Numbered from the stretch's first letter, positions 8,111-17,429 are shown. The stretch is DNA of 56,247 nucleotides from Puniceicoccaceae bacterium (GCA_007695295.1 REEB01000139.1:1-56247); one strand, 5' to 3'. The notes: a model not told the origin generated them from the sequence alone. Made by a program: numbers and translations.

Positions 8111-8635
8111 TCAGCCTCGTGCCCGGTGGGCGGCGGCAACCTTGATGTATTTCTCCGCCCAGGCCCGCAGGCCGGCTTGGCGCTCCGGCTCCAGCACGCG
8201 GGCCACTTTGCCCGGCACCCCCATGACCAGCGAGCCGGGGGGCACCTCCATCCCGGGCGGGACGAGGCTGTGCGCGCCGATGATCGAACGCGCACCGATG
8301 ACCGCGCCGTCCAAAATCGTCGCCCGCATGCCGATGAGGCACTCATTCCCGATGGTGCAGGCGTGGAGCATGGCTCCGTGGCCGACCGTCACGTAGCGGC
8401 CGATCTTCACGGGGAAGTCATCGGCGAGGTGGACGAGGGTGCCGTCCTGGAGATTGGTGGCCTCGCCAACCTCGATGAAATTGATGTCGCCGCGCAGGAC
8501 CGCTCCCGGCCAGACACTGGTCCGCGGCCCGAGGCGGACATCGCCGATGATGACCGCTCCCGGGGCAACATAGGCGCTCTCGTGAATGGAGGGACCGCGG
8601 TCCAGAAAAGTGGCAAACTGCTCTTCAAGCGTCAT
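8111..8635 (-). CDS. Gamma-carbonic anhydrase-like hexapeptide-repeat protein
   Basis: A 174-residue left-handed beta-helix protein with hexapeptide repeats through residues 20-140. The three zinc-ligand histidines of gamma-class carbonic anhydrases are present: H69 ('TLVHL'), H86 and H91 ('VGHGAMLHACTI'). A C-terminal helix follows ('GLRAWAEKYIKVAAAH'). Homologues are trimers that hydrate CO2 or are inactive bacterial YrdA/PaaY-like proteins, and sequence alone does not decide which. The ATG at 8635 starts at the first strand of the helix. It lies head to head with the carboxyltransferase gene at 8724, 88 bp apart. A role in bicarbonate supply for carboxylation is possible but inferred. Confidence 0.87.
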   Translation of the reverse strand: MTLEEQFATFLDRGPSIHESAYVAPGAVIIGDVRLGPRTSVWPGAVLRGDINFIEVGEATNLQDGTLVHLADDFPVKIGRYVTVGHGAMLHACTIGNECLIGMRATILDGAVIGARSIIGAHSLVPPGMEVPPGSLVMGVPGKVARVLEPERQAGLRAWAEKYIKVAAAHRARG

Positions 8636-8723
8636 CTCCCCACCATGGGGAGGTGTGGTCCGGCCTTCAATCCCGCCTTGCTCCGCCGATTCACGCACCT
8701 GTAACGTGCTTTCCCCACGACCC

Positions 8724-10283
8724 ATGGCCCAAACCCCTTTGAAATTCGGCAACACCGTCCTCCGGGACGGCCACCAATCGCTGGCCGCCACCCGGATGAC
8801 GACCGCCCAGATGCTGCCCGCGCTCGAGGATCTCGACGCGCTCGGGTTCAGTTGTCTGGAAACCTGGGGTGGGGCGACGATCGACGCCGGGCTCCGCTTT
8901 CTGAAGGAGTTTCCCTTCGACCGGCTCGACGCCCTCCGCAAAGGCACCCCGAAGACGCCGCACATGATGCTCCTGCGCGGGCAGAACATCGTGCAGTATT
9001 CAAATTTTCCCGACGACGTGGTCGAGGCCTTCGTGGCCTGCGCGGCCCGGCACGGGATGGACATCTTCCGGATTTTCGACGCACTCAACGACCTCCGCAA
9101 CATTGAGACGGCGGTGCGCGCCGCGAAGCATGCCGGCAAACATGCCCAGGGCGTGCTCTGCTACACGAGCAGCCCCTTTCACACGGTGGAGAAATTCATC
9201 GAACTGGGCGTGGAGATTGAGCGCATGGGGTGCGACTCGATCTGCATCAAGGACATGGCCGGCCTCATCCCGCCCTACAAGGCGGCGCTCATGGTGCGGG
9301 GCATCAAGCAGCGGGTGAAGATCCCGGTTGTCCTCCATACTCACGAAACCGCCGGCCTGGGTGCGCCAACCTACTACGCGGGCATTGAAGCCGGGGTGGA
9401 TGAGATCGACGTATCGATCAGCCCCTTCGCCAATGGTACCGGCCAGCCGGATACAGTGCGGATGCTGGCCCTGCTGGAGGATCACCCGCGGTGCCCGCAG
9501 TTCGACCGCGCCCGCCTCGCCCGTCTGGGAGAGCATTTTGCCGGCGTTTACCGTGAGCTTCACGCCTTCACCAATCCGGCGAACGAACGCGTCGACACCG
9601 AGGCGCTCGCTTTCCAAGTGCCGGGCGGCATGCTGAGCAACTTCCGCAACCAGCTTAAAGAGCAGCGCATGGAGGACCGTTTCGATGATGTCTTCCGCGA
9701 GATTCCGTATGTGCGACAATGCCTCGGCTGGATCCCCCTGGTCACTCCGACCAGCCAGATCGTGGGCGTGCAGGCCATTCTCAACGTGAAGTTCGGGCGC
9801 TGGAAAAACTTCTCCCCCCAGGCCACGGATCTCGCCCTTGGGCTCTACGGGCGCACGCCCGCCCCGGTCGATCCCGAGGTTCGCGCCATCGCCGCCCGCA
9901 AAAGCGGCAAGGATCCGGTTGAGTGCCGCCCGGCCGACCTGCTCAAGCCCAGAATGGCGGACCTGCGCAAAGAACTGACTGCCAAAGGACTCCCCGCCGA
10001 CGACGAGCACTGTGTCATCTACGCCATGTTTCCCCGGGAGCTGGAGGACTACCTAACGGCGAAACAGCGGGCGGGGGAAACCCCTCCGGCCGACGACAAC
10101 GGCCGCGAGGCCAATCCCGCCCCCCGCGCGGCAGCTCCTTCTCCCGCCGTGGCCCAGCCGGCCCCGGGCGGCCGGGAAGCTCCGCGTTCCCCGGGAGCGG
10201 TTTTCCAACCGGACGTGCCCCGGCGCTTTGCCATCACCGTCGACGGCCAGCGCCACGAAGTGACTCTGGAAGACATCGACTGA
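8724..10283 (+). CDS. Pyruvate carboxylase/oxaloacetate decarboxylase carboxyltransferase subunit without biotinyl domain
   Basis: A 519-residue protein of the OadA/PycB family. The HMGL-like TIM barrel spans residues 5-280, with the metal and substrate motifs 'NTVLRDGHQSLAATRM', 'CLETWGGATID', 'CIKDMAG' (lysine that binds the metal) and 'HTHETAG'. The conserved carboxylase domain continues to about 440. The tail is Pro/Ala-rich and ends with 'ITVDGQRHEVTLEDID', which looks like the first strand of the biotin-carboxyl-carrier domain; the stop comes before the domain and its biotinylated lysine. Only 80 bp separate the stop from the next gene, so the missing roughly 70 residues cannot be encoded right after it. 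A separate carrier protein elsewhere would be needed. Such enzymes transfer carboxyl groups between biotin and pyruvate/oxaloacetate. Confidence 0.85.
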   Translation: MAQTPLKFGNTVLRDGHQSLAATRMTTAQMLPALEDLDALGFSCLETWGGATIDAGLRFLKEFPFDRLDALRKGTPKTPHMMLLRGQNIVQYSNFPDDVVEAFVACAARHGMDIFRIFDALNDLRNIETAVRAAKHAGKHAQGVLCYTSSPFHTVEKFIELGVEIERMGCDSICIKDMAGLIPPYKAALMVRGIKQRVKIPVVLHTHETAGLGAPTYYAGIEAGVDEIDVSISPFANGTGQPDTVRMLALLEDHPRCPQFDRARLARLGEHFAGVYRELHAFTNPANERVDTEALAFQVPGGMLSNFRNQLKEQRMEDRFDDVFREIPYVRQCLGWIPLVTPTSQIVGVQAILNVKFGRWKNFSPQATDLALGLYGRTPAPVDPEVRAIAARKSGKDPVECRPADLLKPRMADLRKELTAKGLPADDEHCVIYAMFPRELEDYLTAKQRAGETPPADDNGREANPAPRAAAPSPAVAQPAPGGREAPRSPGAVFQPDVPRRFAITVDGQRHEVTLEDID

Positions 10284-10363
10284 GTCGGCGACCAAGGGCA
10301 CCGGGCTGGTGAGGATGCGATTGCGGCTTGCGCGGAAGAGCGTAGGCGCAGCAGCATTCAGGC

Positions 10364-10909
10364 ATGTCGATTGTGACCCGCACCGGCGACGATGGAACCA
10401 CCGCCCTGCTGTTCGGCCGGCGTCTCTCCAAAAATCATCCCCGGGTTCGCGCCTATGGGATGGTGGATGAACTGGGGGCGGCGCTCGGACTCTGTCGTGC
10501 CCACGGCACTGCCCGCGAATGGCAGGATCTTTTGGCCGCCGTGCAGCAGACGCTGGTCGGCTTGATGGGGGAATTGGCGGTGGCCGATGAAGACCGGGAG
10601 CGCTTTCTCGCCTCGAAGCTGCAACGCCTCAGCCAAGAAGATTTGGAACGGCTCGATGCGGCCGCGGTGGAGCTGGAAGCGGTGGTCGGTCCGTTTCGCG
10701 GCTGGGTTTTTCCGGGCGCCACCATCGAGGGCGCCCAGTGTGACTTTGCGCGCACCGTCTGCCGGCGCTGCGAGCGGGCGCTGGTCGAGCTGCAGGAAAA
10801 CGGCGGCCTCCTGCCGGAGTTGGCCCTGGCCTATCTCAATCGCCTTTCGGATGTGCTCTGGTTACTGGGCCGGCGTGCCGATGGTGTCGCCATTGCCCCC
10901 GGTTTGTGA
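10364..10909 (+). CDS. ATP:cob(I)alamin adenosyltransferase, PduO type
   Basis: A 181-residue enzyme that forms adenosylcobalamin from cob(I)alamin and ATP. The N-terminal P-loop-like 'TRTGDDGTT' (5-13) binds ATP. 'VRAYGMVDELGAALGL' (27-42) and the C-terminal 'CRRCERALVEL...LAYLNRLSDVLWLLGR' (about 130-172) carry the arginine, aspartate and asparagine positions conserved in PduO-type trimers. The length is normal for a single-domain member. It follows the carboxyltransferase gene by 80 bp. Cobalamin-dependent methylmalonyl-CoA or diol chemistry could connect them, but no such gene is in the window. The start at 10364 gives the conserved N-terminus. Confidence 0.92.
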   Translation: MSIVTRTGDDGTTALLFGRRLSKNHPRVRAYGMVDELGAALGLCRAHGTAREWQDLLAAVQQTLVGLMGELAVADEDRERFLASKLQRLSQEDLERLDAAAVELEAVVGPFRGWVFPGATIEGAQCDFARTVCRRCERALVELQENGGLLPELALAYLNRLSDVLWLLGRRADGVAIAPGL

Positions 10910-10970
10910 CGCGGGCCCGCCCGGCCCATCGCGAGCCGCGACGGGTGGCTCTCAATGGAAGCAAGAGCGG

Positions 10971-11008
10971 CGCTGCGTCACCGATTCCTGAATACGGAAT
11001 CGGCAGCG
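10971..11008 (+). other. Stem-loop downstream of the cobalamin adenosyltransferase gene
   Basis: Within the 181-bp gap before the methyltransferase gene, CCGATTCC (10981-10988) pairs perfectly with GGAATCGG (10996-11003) across a 7-nt loop, and flanking CGCTG/CAGCG extends the stem through an internal bulge. No T-tract follows, so it may be a repeat element or RNA-stabilising hairpin rather than an intrinsic terminator. The rest of the gap shows nothing else that I can name. Confidence 0.45.
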
Positions 11009-11090
11009 TGGGCGAACGTCCTCGCCGGCGGTGGCTGATCCCGGTTTTCAGGCTCGCTGCGGACGGGAGTGATCCGCCACCCTCCGGGTG

Positions 11091-11903
11091 ATGCCAATGC
11101 CTGAGGAACTGCCGAGTCATGCGCGGGAAAACCGCCGCCACTGGAATGCCATGGCCCACGAATGGGTGGAGGCGGGCGAACGCCACTGGGCGATGGAGGA
11201 GCCGGTCTGGGGAATCTGGGGGGTGCCCGAGCGGGAGTTGAATCTATTGCCCGCCTCGATGGACGGAATGCGGGCGATTGAGCTGGGTTGCGGCACTGGT
11301 TATGTCTCGGCCTGGATGCGGCGGCGTGGTGCCCGGGTGACCGGGATCGATCTCTCCGCCTCCCAGCTGGAAACCGCGCGGCGGCTGTCGGAGGCGCACG
11401 GGCTGGAGATCGAGTGGGTGGAGGGCAGCGCGGAGCGGACGCCCTTTGCGGATGAAGGATTTGACTTTGCCATCAGCGAATATGGGGCGGCCATCTGGTG
11501 CGATCCGCGGATCTGGATACCGGAGGCCTGGCGGTTGCTGCGGCCTGGAGGGCGGCTGGTCTTTCTCGGTCACCATGCATGGGCGCAAGTCTGCACGCCT
11601 TCGGACGGAGGCCCCGTGGGAAACCGCCTGGAGCATTCCTATTTCGATCTCCACCGGATGGACTGGACCTCGGCCGCGGAGGATCCCGGAGGGGTGGAGT
11701 TTGCCCTACCCATTTCCGGGTGGATGGCCCTCATTCGCGAAACCGGCTTTCTGGTGGAAAACTACCTGGAGCCCCGGCCGAAAGAAGGAGTGCCCGAATC
11801 GGCCTTCGGCATCGCATCAGCCTGGGCGCGGCGGTTTCCGAGCGAGCAGGTTTGGAAACTGCGCAAGCCCGGGGGGCGGGCGGACCTGCCGACAAGCCCC
11901 TGA
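11091..11903 (+). CDS. Class I SAM-dependent methyltransferase
   Basis: A 270-residue cytoplasmic protein. Motif I is 'AIELGCGTGYVSAWM' (about 62-76), the acidic ribose-binding loop is 'VTGIDLSASQLETA' (about 82-95), and motif IV/post-IV appears as 'FDFAISEYGAAIW' followed by 'AWRLLRPGGRLVFLGH'. These define the Methyltransf_11/25-like fold. The substrate cannot be told. Three candidate starts sit close together (GTG 11088, ATG 11091, ATG 11097); the middle one is used. It ends 13 bp from the convergent gluconokinase gene. Confidence 0.85.
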   Translation: MPMPEELPSHARENRRHWNAMAHEWVEAGERHWAMEEPVWGIWGVPERELNLLPASMDGMRAIELGCGTGYVSAWMRRRGARVTGIDLSASQLETARRLSEAHGLEIEWVEGSAERTPFADEGFDFAISEYGAAIWCDPRIWIPEAWRLLRPGGRLVFLGHHAWAQVCTPSDGGPVGNRLEHSYFDLHRMDWTSAAEDPGGVEFALPISGWMALIRETGFLVENYLEPRPKEGVPESAFGIASAWARRFPSEQVWKLRKPGGRADLPTSP

Positions 11904-11916
11904 GAGTGGGCGCTGC

Positions 11917-12471
11917 TCAGAGACCAGGCGCTCCGATGGCCGCGAGCAAACGCCGGAGGAGGTCTTCCGGAGAACCCTCGCCGGCCGGAAAAGCGACGAG
12001 GTCGTCGCCCGGCTCGAAAGTGGCGAGTTGATTGGCGAGCAGGGAAGGGGAGAAAAAATGCCCCTTGCGGTTGGCGAGGCGGCGGGCCAGTTCCCCGGCG
12101 GACACTTCCGGCCAGATGAAAAGGATGGCTTCTCCGGGCCGGCGCAGGACCTCGCGGTAGCGGCGTTTGAGCGCGGAGCAGGAGGCGACGACCGGCGGGG
12201 CTCCATTGAGGGCGGCGACCAGTTTCTGCCGGATCGCTTCCATCCAGGGAAAGCGGTCGGCATCCTGGAGAGCGATACCCCGGGCCATCTTCTCGCGGTT
12301 GCCGGGTGGATGGAGATCATCGCCCTCGACAAAAACCCAGTCCAGGTGTCGGGCGAGGCGCTCCCCGAGAGTGGACTTGCCGCAGCCCGCCGGACCCACG
12401 AGTACGATTGCGCGCCAAGGCAAAGGCGGAGTTGCCTCCCGGCCGGAGGCGGATTTGGTAGAGGCCGACAT
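11917..12471 (-). CDS. gntK: Gluconokinase
   Basis: A 184-residue P-loop kinase that phosphorylates gluconate to 6-phosphogluconate, feeding the pentose phosphate or Entner-Doudoroff pathway. Walker A is 'GPAGCGKST' (26-34). The family motif 'EGDDLHPPGNREKMARG' is at about 49-65, followed by 'CSALKRRYREVLR' and the lid region 'RKGHFFSPSLLANQLATFE'. These motifs identify GntK rather than adenylate or shikimate kinase. The first 18 residues are not part of the fold, so the true start may be downstream of 12471. Its start codon overlaps that of the divergent gene beginning at 12470. No gluconate transporter or GntR regulator is adjacent. Confidence 0.9.
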   Translation of the reverse strand: MSASTKSASGREATPPLPWRAIVLVGPAGCGKSTLGERLARHLDWVFVEGDDLHPPGNREKMARGIALQDADRFPWMEAIRQKLVAALNGAPPVVASCSALKRRYREVLRRPGEAILFIWPEVSAGELARRLANRKGHFFSPSLLANQLATFEPGDDLVAFPAGEGSPEDLLRRLLAAIGAPGL

Positions 12472-12997
12472 GATGCACCACGATTACCAGAAGACCTTGC
12501 GCCGGCTCCACTCGAAAGCAGTCCGTCAGTACCGCGATGGCGGGAGGGATCCGGGCAGCTATTTTAATGAAGAGGAAACGGCCGCACTGGGATTTCTCGG
12601 CGCCTCCCCTCAATGCCTCTACGACTATGCCGAAGACTGGGTCACCAGCGGCGAGCCGGACTTTGCCACCGTCCTGATGGTGCAGGCCGTGCGGCATGAC
12701 TACTTCCACTTCGTGATGGGTGGAAAGCGCTCGCGCAAAGTGGTGAAAGAGTCCTCCCTGCCGGCCAAAACGGATGAAGTGCGCGGCCTGGCCTGGCTGC
12801 CCCGTCTGATCGCCAAAGCCCACGCCAAGCTCCGCGGCGAACTGCCGGACAGCCTGATGTATGGGTGCGGCGGCGACCGGCCTTTCCTTCGCCGCCACAA
12901 TGTGCACTTGGCGGAGTTTCTCCGGGCGGCTTGGCATTTCGAGGGCAACGATGACGCTCTCGTGGATTGGTTCTTCGCCCGCTCACCGGAGCTCTGA
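12470..12997 (+). CDS. DUF5069-like uncharacterised protein
   Basis: A 175-residue soluble protein with no signal peptide or known catalytic motif. The part 'LAWLPRLIAKAHAKLRGELPDSLMYGCGGDRPFLRRH' (about 102-138) resembles the conserved 'LPR.I.KA' and 'GDR.FL' pattern of the DUF5069 family as I remember it, and 'AEDWVTSGEPDFATVLMVQAVRHDYFHFV' precedes it. Two adjacent ATG codons (12470 and 12473) are possible starts. The gene is divergent from gntK with overlapping start codons, so one of the two starts may be misplaced. Function unknown. Confidence 0.65.
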   Translation: MMHHDYQKTLRRLHSKAVRQYRDGGRDPGSYFNEEETAALGFLGASPQCLYDYAEDWVTSGEPDFATVLMVQAVRHDYFHFVMGGKRSRKVVKESSLPAKTDEVRGLAWLPRLIAKAHAKLRGELPDSLMYGCGGDRPFLRRHNVHLAEFLRAAWHFEGNDDALVDWFFARSPEL

Positions 12998-13062
12998 AGG
13001 CCGTCGACGCCGGTTGACCCGGAGGCGGCGGATGACCATGATGACGGGTATTCCTTCAAATC

Positions 13063-13779
13063 ATGATTTTGAAAAGTTATCTCCAGAGCGTAAACCGCCA
13101 GCTTGCGCTTCGCACCCGAAACCTTCCCGTGGTCCCGCCACGTGGGGCGAGCGAGCCACTCCCGCCGGTCATCACCCTGTCACGCCAGTCTGGCGCTGGC
13201 GCCCGCTCCGTGGCGCGCGAGCTGCTCGGCCTGCTGGAAGAAAAGCCGGGGGCCGCGGGTTGGATCATTTTCGACGAAATGGTGGCGGCCTCGATGCTGG
13301 GCGGCGAACTCCCCGGGGACCATGAAGAGATGAGGGATTATCTCGAGGAGGCGCAGGTGAACGACTTCCAGGCTTACCTCGGCGAACTCTTCGGCCTCCA
13401 TCCGCCGATTCAGGATCTCTTCGAAAAGACCCGTCACGCGATCGAGAAATTGGCGGAGAAAGGCCGGGTGATCTTTGTCGGCCGCGGAGCGACGCAGGTG
13501 GTGGGCCGGCGGCCGGGCGCCTTTCATTTCCGGCTCGTGGCCGACGATGCCACCCGACGGCAGCGGCTGGCGGAGTTCTACCACCTCGGCCCGAAGGACG
13601 CGGAAGCGTATTTGAAACGCAAGGACACCCAGCGGGCGGATTATCTGAAACGCTATTTCGAAGCTGATCCCGCCGACACCGCCCCTTACCACGCGGTTTT
13701 GAACACCGGCCTGCTGACCACCCGCCAAGCGGCGGAGATGATCGCCGGGGTGGTCCGCGGCGCCAAACAGGTGAAGTAG
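13063..13779 (+). CDS. Cytidylate kinase-like family protein
   Basis: A 238-residue nucleotide-binding protein of the cytidylate-kinase-like group (PF13189). The P-loop-like 'VITLSRQSGAGARSVARELL' spans about 36-55; the canonical GxGKS is replaced by SGAGARS, as is usual in this subfamily. A later 'VIFVGRGATQVVG' and 'FHFRLVADDATRRQRLAEF' resemble the LID and adenine-contact regions, and 'DTQRADYLKRYFEADPADTAPYHAVLNTG' is characteristic. It probably phosphorylates an uncertain substrate, and is not necessarily the housekeeping Cmk. It ends 40 bp from a convergent signalling gene, with a stem-loop between. Confidence 0.82.
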   Translation: MILKSYLQSVNRQLALRTRNLPVVPPRGASEPLPPVITLSRQSGAGARSVARELLGLLEEKPGAAGWIIFDEMVAASMLGGELPGDHEEMRDYLEEAQVNDFQAYLGELFGLHPPIQDLFEKTRHAIEKLAEKGRVIFVGRGATQVVGRRPGAFHFRLVADDATRRQRLAEFYHLGPKDAEAYLKRKDTQRADYLKRYFEADPADTAPYHAVLNTGLLTTRQAAEMIAGVVRGAKQVK

Positions 13780-13804
13780 GCGCCGGCGAAGACCGCTCCG
13801 GCGC
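13780..13804. terminator. Stem-loop between two convergent genes
   Basis: GCGCCGG (13780-13786) pairs perfectly with CCGGCGC (13798-13804) over an 11-nt loop. It lies between the 3' ends of the cytidylate-kinase-like gene (+) and the PP2C gene (-). There is no U-tract on either strand, so it could only be a weak or Rho-assisted end signal. The position between convergent genes is the main argument. Confidence 0.35.
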
Positions 13805-13819
13805 ACACCATGAGCGGCC

Positions 13820-16363
13820 TCAGGGGGTGCGGAGAATCATCAGGGTCATGTCGTCGGACTGGTCCTGGGTGCCGACAAAGGCACGGATGGCGAGGCCGAT
13901 CCGGCGGGTGAGCTGGCGGGGGTGGCGGTCGTCGGCTGATTCGAGGGCTTCGAGGAATCGGTCGCGCCCGAATTCTTCACTGTTTTCGTCGAGTGCCTCG
14001 GTAACGCCATCGGTGTAGAAGGCGAGAAGGTCGCCAGGGGCGAGCGTGAGGGAGGCTGCTTCAAGCGAGACGGTGAAAAGCCCTTCCTTTTCCAAGCCCA
14101 TGGCCATACCGTCCGGCCGCAGCAGGCGGGCCGGGGAGCCGTCTCCGGGCAGATGGGCGAGTGGTTCGTGGCCTGCCCGGCAGAAACGGAACTCTCTTGT
14201 ATCCATGTTTAGGATACCGTAGATCATGGAAATATACATGTCGCAGGGCATGTCGGGCTGAATGGTGCGGTTGACTTCGAGCAGCACCTCGCGGGGGGAA
14301 AGCAACCCGGGGGCTTTGATGCGGAGGGCGGTGCGGCAGGCAGACATGATGAGGGCCGCCGAAGCACCCTTGCCGGAGACATCGGCGATGGCCAAGCCCC
14401 ATTGGCGGTCATGGACGGGAAAGAGGTCGTAATAGTCCCCTCCGACCTGGCGGGAGGGGAGGTAGAAGGCATCGACCTCCGCATCCTCGATTTTTTGGAA
14501 GGGGTTTGGGAGAAGGTGTTGCTGGATGTCGCGGGCGGTCTGAAAGTCGCGTTCGACGAGTTCGCGCTCACGGCGGGCGGCGAGGATGCGCTCGGTGATG
14601 TCGGTGATGACACCTTGGTGGTGAGTCACCTCCCCCTCGGCGTTACGGCGGATGAGGGTGCGGTCGTCGACCCAGCGTTCGCGCCCGTCGCGGGTGATGA
14701 TGCGGTATTCCTGGGTGAATTCATTGAGTCCAAGATCGGCGAAACGGCGAACTTCGGCGCGGGCCCGGTCGACGTCGTCGGGGTGGATGAGGCTGGCGAA
14801 GCGGAAGTCGGGGGCGGTGATTTCATCCGGTGAGTAGCCGAACTGGCTGATGTTGCGGGAAACGAAATCAACCGGCCAGCCTTCCTCATTGCGCCAGAGG
14901 ATGACGACGGAGGGGGATTTTTCGATGATGCGTTCGAGTTCCTCGCGCCGGGCGAGGGCATCCTGGAGGCGGAGCTGGGCCTGCTTGCGCTCGGTGATGT
15001 CCCTCCCGACGCCCATGTAGTAGGCGAAGTGGCCGTGGTCATCGCGCACAGCCGATCCCGAGGAGGCGTGCCAAAGGTAGCGCCCGTCGCGATGACGGAC
15101 CCGGTATTCGACGCTGTGGGCGGGGGCGGTGCCGGACTTGATTTCGGCCAGGTACTGATGGCAGCGGGGAACATCCTCGGGATGGACATAATCCTCGAAG
15201 GAAGTGCCGATGACTGCGTCGACGGCATGGCCCAGTTTAACCGTCCAAGTCGGCGAGACATAAAGAAACGTGCCCCGGGCATCGAGGGAGTAGAGGATTT
15301 CACTGGCGTTTTCGACAAAGCGGCGAAAGCGCGCCTCGCTTTGGCGGAGGGCTTCCTCGGCCTCCTTGCGCAGGGTGATGTCCTTGAGTACGCCAAACTC
15401 GTGGATGACCTCGCCGCTGTCGTCGCGCACGACGGCGACATTGAGATTGGCCCAGACCTTGCGGCCATCCGGGGTGAAGTAGCGTTTTTCGAGCGAGTAA
15501 CTGTCGCGCCGGCCGGCGTAGACTTCCTTATTGAAGGCTTTTTGCCGGGCGAGGTCGTCGGGATGGGAGAGGGCGGCGATCTTCCGGTAGCTGATGGCCT
15601 CCTCCGGGGGGAGACCGATGATTTCGAAGAACGTGGGGTTGAGATGGTAGACGGTACGGCCGTTGACCTTTTCGGACCAGCTGATGCCGACGGGTGCGTG
15701 CTCGAGGAGGAGGCGGAACTGGCGGTTGGCCTGGTCGAGCTCGCGGGTGCGTTCGCGGACGCGGGACTCGAGATCGCGGTTGAGGGAGCGGATCTTTTCC
15801 TCGCTTTGGCGGAGGCGACGATTGGCGATGAGGTGTTCCTCGATCTTTTGCTGGAGGGCGGCGTTGGTGGTGGCGAGTTCGCGGGTGCGTTGCTCGACTT
15901 GGCTTTCGAGGTCATGGGTGAGGCGGGCAAACTCCTCCTCAACCTGTTTGCGCAGGGTGATGTCGGTGCGGATGGCGATGTACTGCTCGGGCCGTCCGTC
16001 CGGGCGGCAGAAAGGGACGATGGTGGTGTTGACCCAGTAGGAGGAGCCGTCCTTGGCGCGATTGCAGATCTCGCCGCGCCAGACGCGCCCGGCGGCGATG
16101 GTGGCCCACAGAGTGGTCCAGAATTCGCGGGGGTGGTAGCCGGAGTTGATGATCCGATGGGTCTGACCGATGAGCTCGTCGCGCTGGTAGCCGGAGATGC
16201 GGCAGAACTGCTCGTTGACTTCGGTGATGACGCCGCGCTGGTCGGTGATGGCGACGATGGCATGCTGGTCGATCGCGGCGTGGAGCCGTTCGAGAAGTTT
16301 GGCGGGAAACGGCTCCGTCGCAAAAGAACCGGCCTGACCGACTTTGGTGAGGGGGCTGTCCAT
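13820..16363 (-). CDS. Multi-PAS sensor with PP2C/SpoIIE-type (RsbU-like) serine phosphatase domain
   Basis: An 847-residue cytoplasmic signalling protein. Four PAS/PAC modules are recognisable: about 25-140, 215-335, 345-465 and 480-600. Each ends in a 'DIT.RK/ER'-like PAC signature, and a coiled-coil-like linker rich in Glu/Arg (about 145-215) lies after the first. The C-terminal 230 residues form an RsbU-like phosphatase: '[10 protein letters not shown]', 'GGDYYDLF', '[16 protein letters not shown]', '[12 protein letters not shown]', '[13 protein letters not shown]' and 'SDDMTLMIL', with the metal-binding aspartates D of GGDYYD, D of DVSGKG, D of TDGVTE and DD of SDDM. It likely dephosphorylates an anti-anti-sigma factor or similar partner; no such partner is in the window. 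No transmembrane segment is visible. Confidence 0.92.
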   Translation of the reverse strand: MDSPLTKVGQAGSFATEPFPAKLLERLHAAIDQHAIVAITDQRGVITEVNEQFCRISGYQRDELIGQTHRIINSGYHPREFWTTLWATIAAGRVWRGEICNRAKDGSSYWVNTTIVPFCRPDGRPEQYIAIRTDITLRKQVEEEFARLTHDLESQVEQRTRELATTNAALQQKIEEHLIANRRLRQSEEKIRSLNRDLESRVRERTRELDQANRQFRLLLEHAPVGISWSEKVNGRTVYHLNPTFFEIIGLPPEEAISYRKIAALSHPDDLARQKAFNKEVYAGRRDSYSLEKRYFTPDGRKVWANLNVAVVRDDSGEVIHEFGVLKDITLRKEAEEALRQSEARFRRFVENASEILYSLDARGTFLYVSPTWTVKLGHAVDAVIGTSFEDYVHPEDVPRCHQYLAEIKSGTAPAHSVEYRVRHRDGRYLWHASSGSAVRDDHGHFAYYMGVGRDITERKQAQLRLQDALARREELERIIEKSPSVVILWRNEEGWPVDFVSRNISQFGYSPDEITAPDFRFASLIHPDDVDRARAEVRRFADLGLNEFTQEYRIITRDGRERWVDDRTLIRRNAEGEVTHHQGVITDITERILAARRERELVERDFQTARDIQQHLLPNPFQKIEDAEVDAFYLPSRQVGGDYYDLFPVHDRQWGLAIADVSGKGASAALIMSACRTALRIKAPGLLSPREVLLEVNRTIQPDMPCDMYISMIYGILNMDTREFRFCRAGHEPLAHLPGDGSPARLLRPDGMAMGLEKEGLFTVSLEAASLTLAPGDLLAFYTDGVTEALDENSEEFGRDRFLEALESADDRHPRQLTRRIGLAIRAFVGTQDQSDDMTLMILRTP

Positions 16364-16511
16364 GTCAGGAGGGCGGGCGGAGGCGCCCGGTGAAAGGGTC
16401 GGACGCCTCCGCCAACGCTTTCATCAAAACCGGGCGGCGGGTGCGGGTCAACTCCACGCTGGCGCGGCATTTGGGCTTTCCGTGGCGGAGTCTGGCGGCA
16501 GACTCCCGCCG

Positions 16512-17390
16512 ATGGGGCGCTACCTGCTTTTGGTACTGGGTGTCTTCGCCTGCTCGACTTCGGTGATTTTCATCCGTTCGAGCGGGGTGGAAGCGTCCTT
16601 GCTGGCGGCCTACCGGCTCTTGCTGGCGGCGCTGTTTCTCAGCCCGTTTTTTCTGCGGGCGCACCGGGCGCATCCGGGGGCTTTGACGATGCGGCGGCTG
16701 GCACGTTCGGTTTGGCCGGGTGCGCTCCTGGCGGTTCATTTCATCTCATGGAACCTGGGGGCGCGGATGACGGCGGCAGCCAACGCGACCTTGATTGTGA
16801 ACCTCGTCCCGGTGGCGATGCCGGTGCTGCTCTTCCTGGTGGTGCAGGAGCGGATCAACCGGCGGGAAGCCCTCGGGACGGTGGTGGCGTTGACGGGGGT
16901 GGCGGTGTTGGGAGTGGCCGACTTCCGGCTGGGGCCGGAATACCTGCTTGGGGACCTGGTCTGTTTTGCGTCCATGGTGCTGTTTGCCTGGTATCTGGTC
17001 ATGGCGAGGAAAAACGCGGACATTCCGGACCTTTGGCTGTACTTGGTGCCCTTATACGCGGTGGCGGGGGTGATCTGCCTGGGGGTGGGGGCGGTGCGGA
17101 ACGGTGGCGACATCTGGGTGGCGGAGGCGGGGGAGTGGATCTGGTTTCTGGCCCTCGCCCTCGTTCCGACCATCACCGGACACTCGATCCTGAACCACTG
17201 CATGAAGCACCTGCGCGGGCAGATTGTAAGCCTGATGAACTTGGCTCAGTTTATCTTCGCAGGGCTGCTCGCGGCGCTGATTTTCGTGGAGTTCCCGGCG
17301 CCGGCCTTTTATCCCGCGAGCCTTCTGGTGGTGACCGGGGCGCTGTTCGTGATTCGCGGGCGGCGGCGGGCCCTGCCGCCGCCGGATTAA
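16512..17390 (+). CDS. DMT-superfamily (EamA) transporter
   Basis: A 292-residue inner-membrane protein with ten predicted helices arranged as two EamA repeats (about 5-135 and 150-285). Typical features are the early 'TSVIFIRSSGVEASLLAAYRLLLAALFL', the basic loop between helices 2 and 3, 'AANATLIVNLVPVAMPVLLFL' and 'LNLAQFIFAGLLAALIF' near the end. Members export amino acids, nucleosides or other metabolites; the substrate cannot be read here. The start at the ATG at 16512 gives the first helix directly; further upstream codons are not hydrophobic and overlap the divergent PP2C gene. Confidence 0.86.
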   Translation: MGRYLLLVLGVFACSTSVIFIRSSGVEASLLAAYRLLLAALFLSPFFLRAHRAHPGALTMRRLARSVWPGALLAVHFISWNLGARMTAAANATLIVNLVPVAMPVLLFLVVQERINRREALGTVVALTGVAVLGVADFRLGPEYLLGDLVCFASMVLFAWYLVMARKNADIPDLWLYLVPLYAVAGVICLGVGAVRNGGDIWVAEAGEWIWFLALALVPTITGHSILNHCMKHLRGQIVSLMNLAQFIFAGLLAALIFVEFPAPAFYPASLLVVTGALFVIRGRRRALPPPD

Positions 17391-17401
17391 GTTGCAAGTC
17401 G

Positions 17402-17429
17402 TTGAATACAAATAGTTAAAGAAAATATC
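17402..17429 (+). promoter_or_regulatory. Possible sigma70-type promoter upstream of smc
   Basis: In an AT-rich patch just before smc, TTGAAT (17402-17407) and AATATC (17424-17429) are spaced by 16 bp. The match to consensus is modest, and the call rests mainly on the local AT-richness in otherwise GC-rich DNA. Confidence 0.3.
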
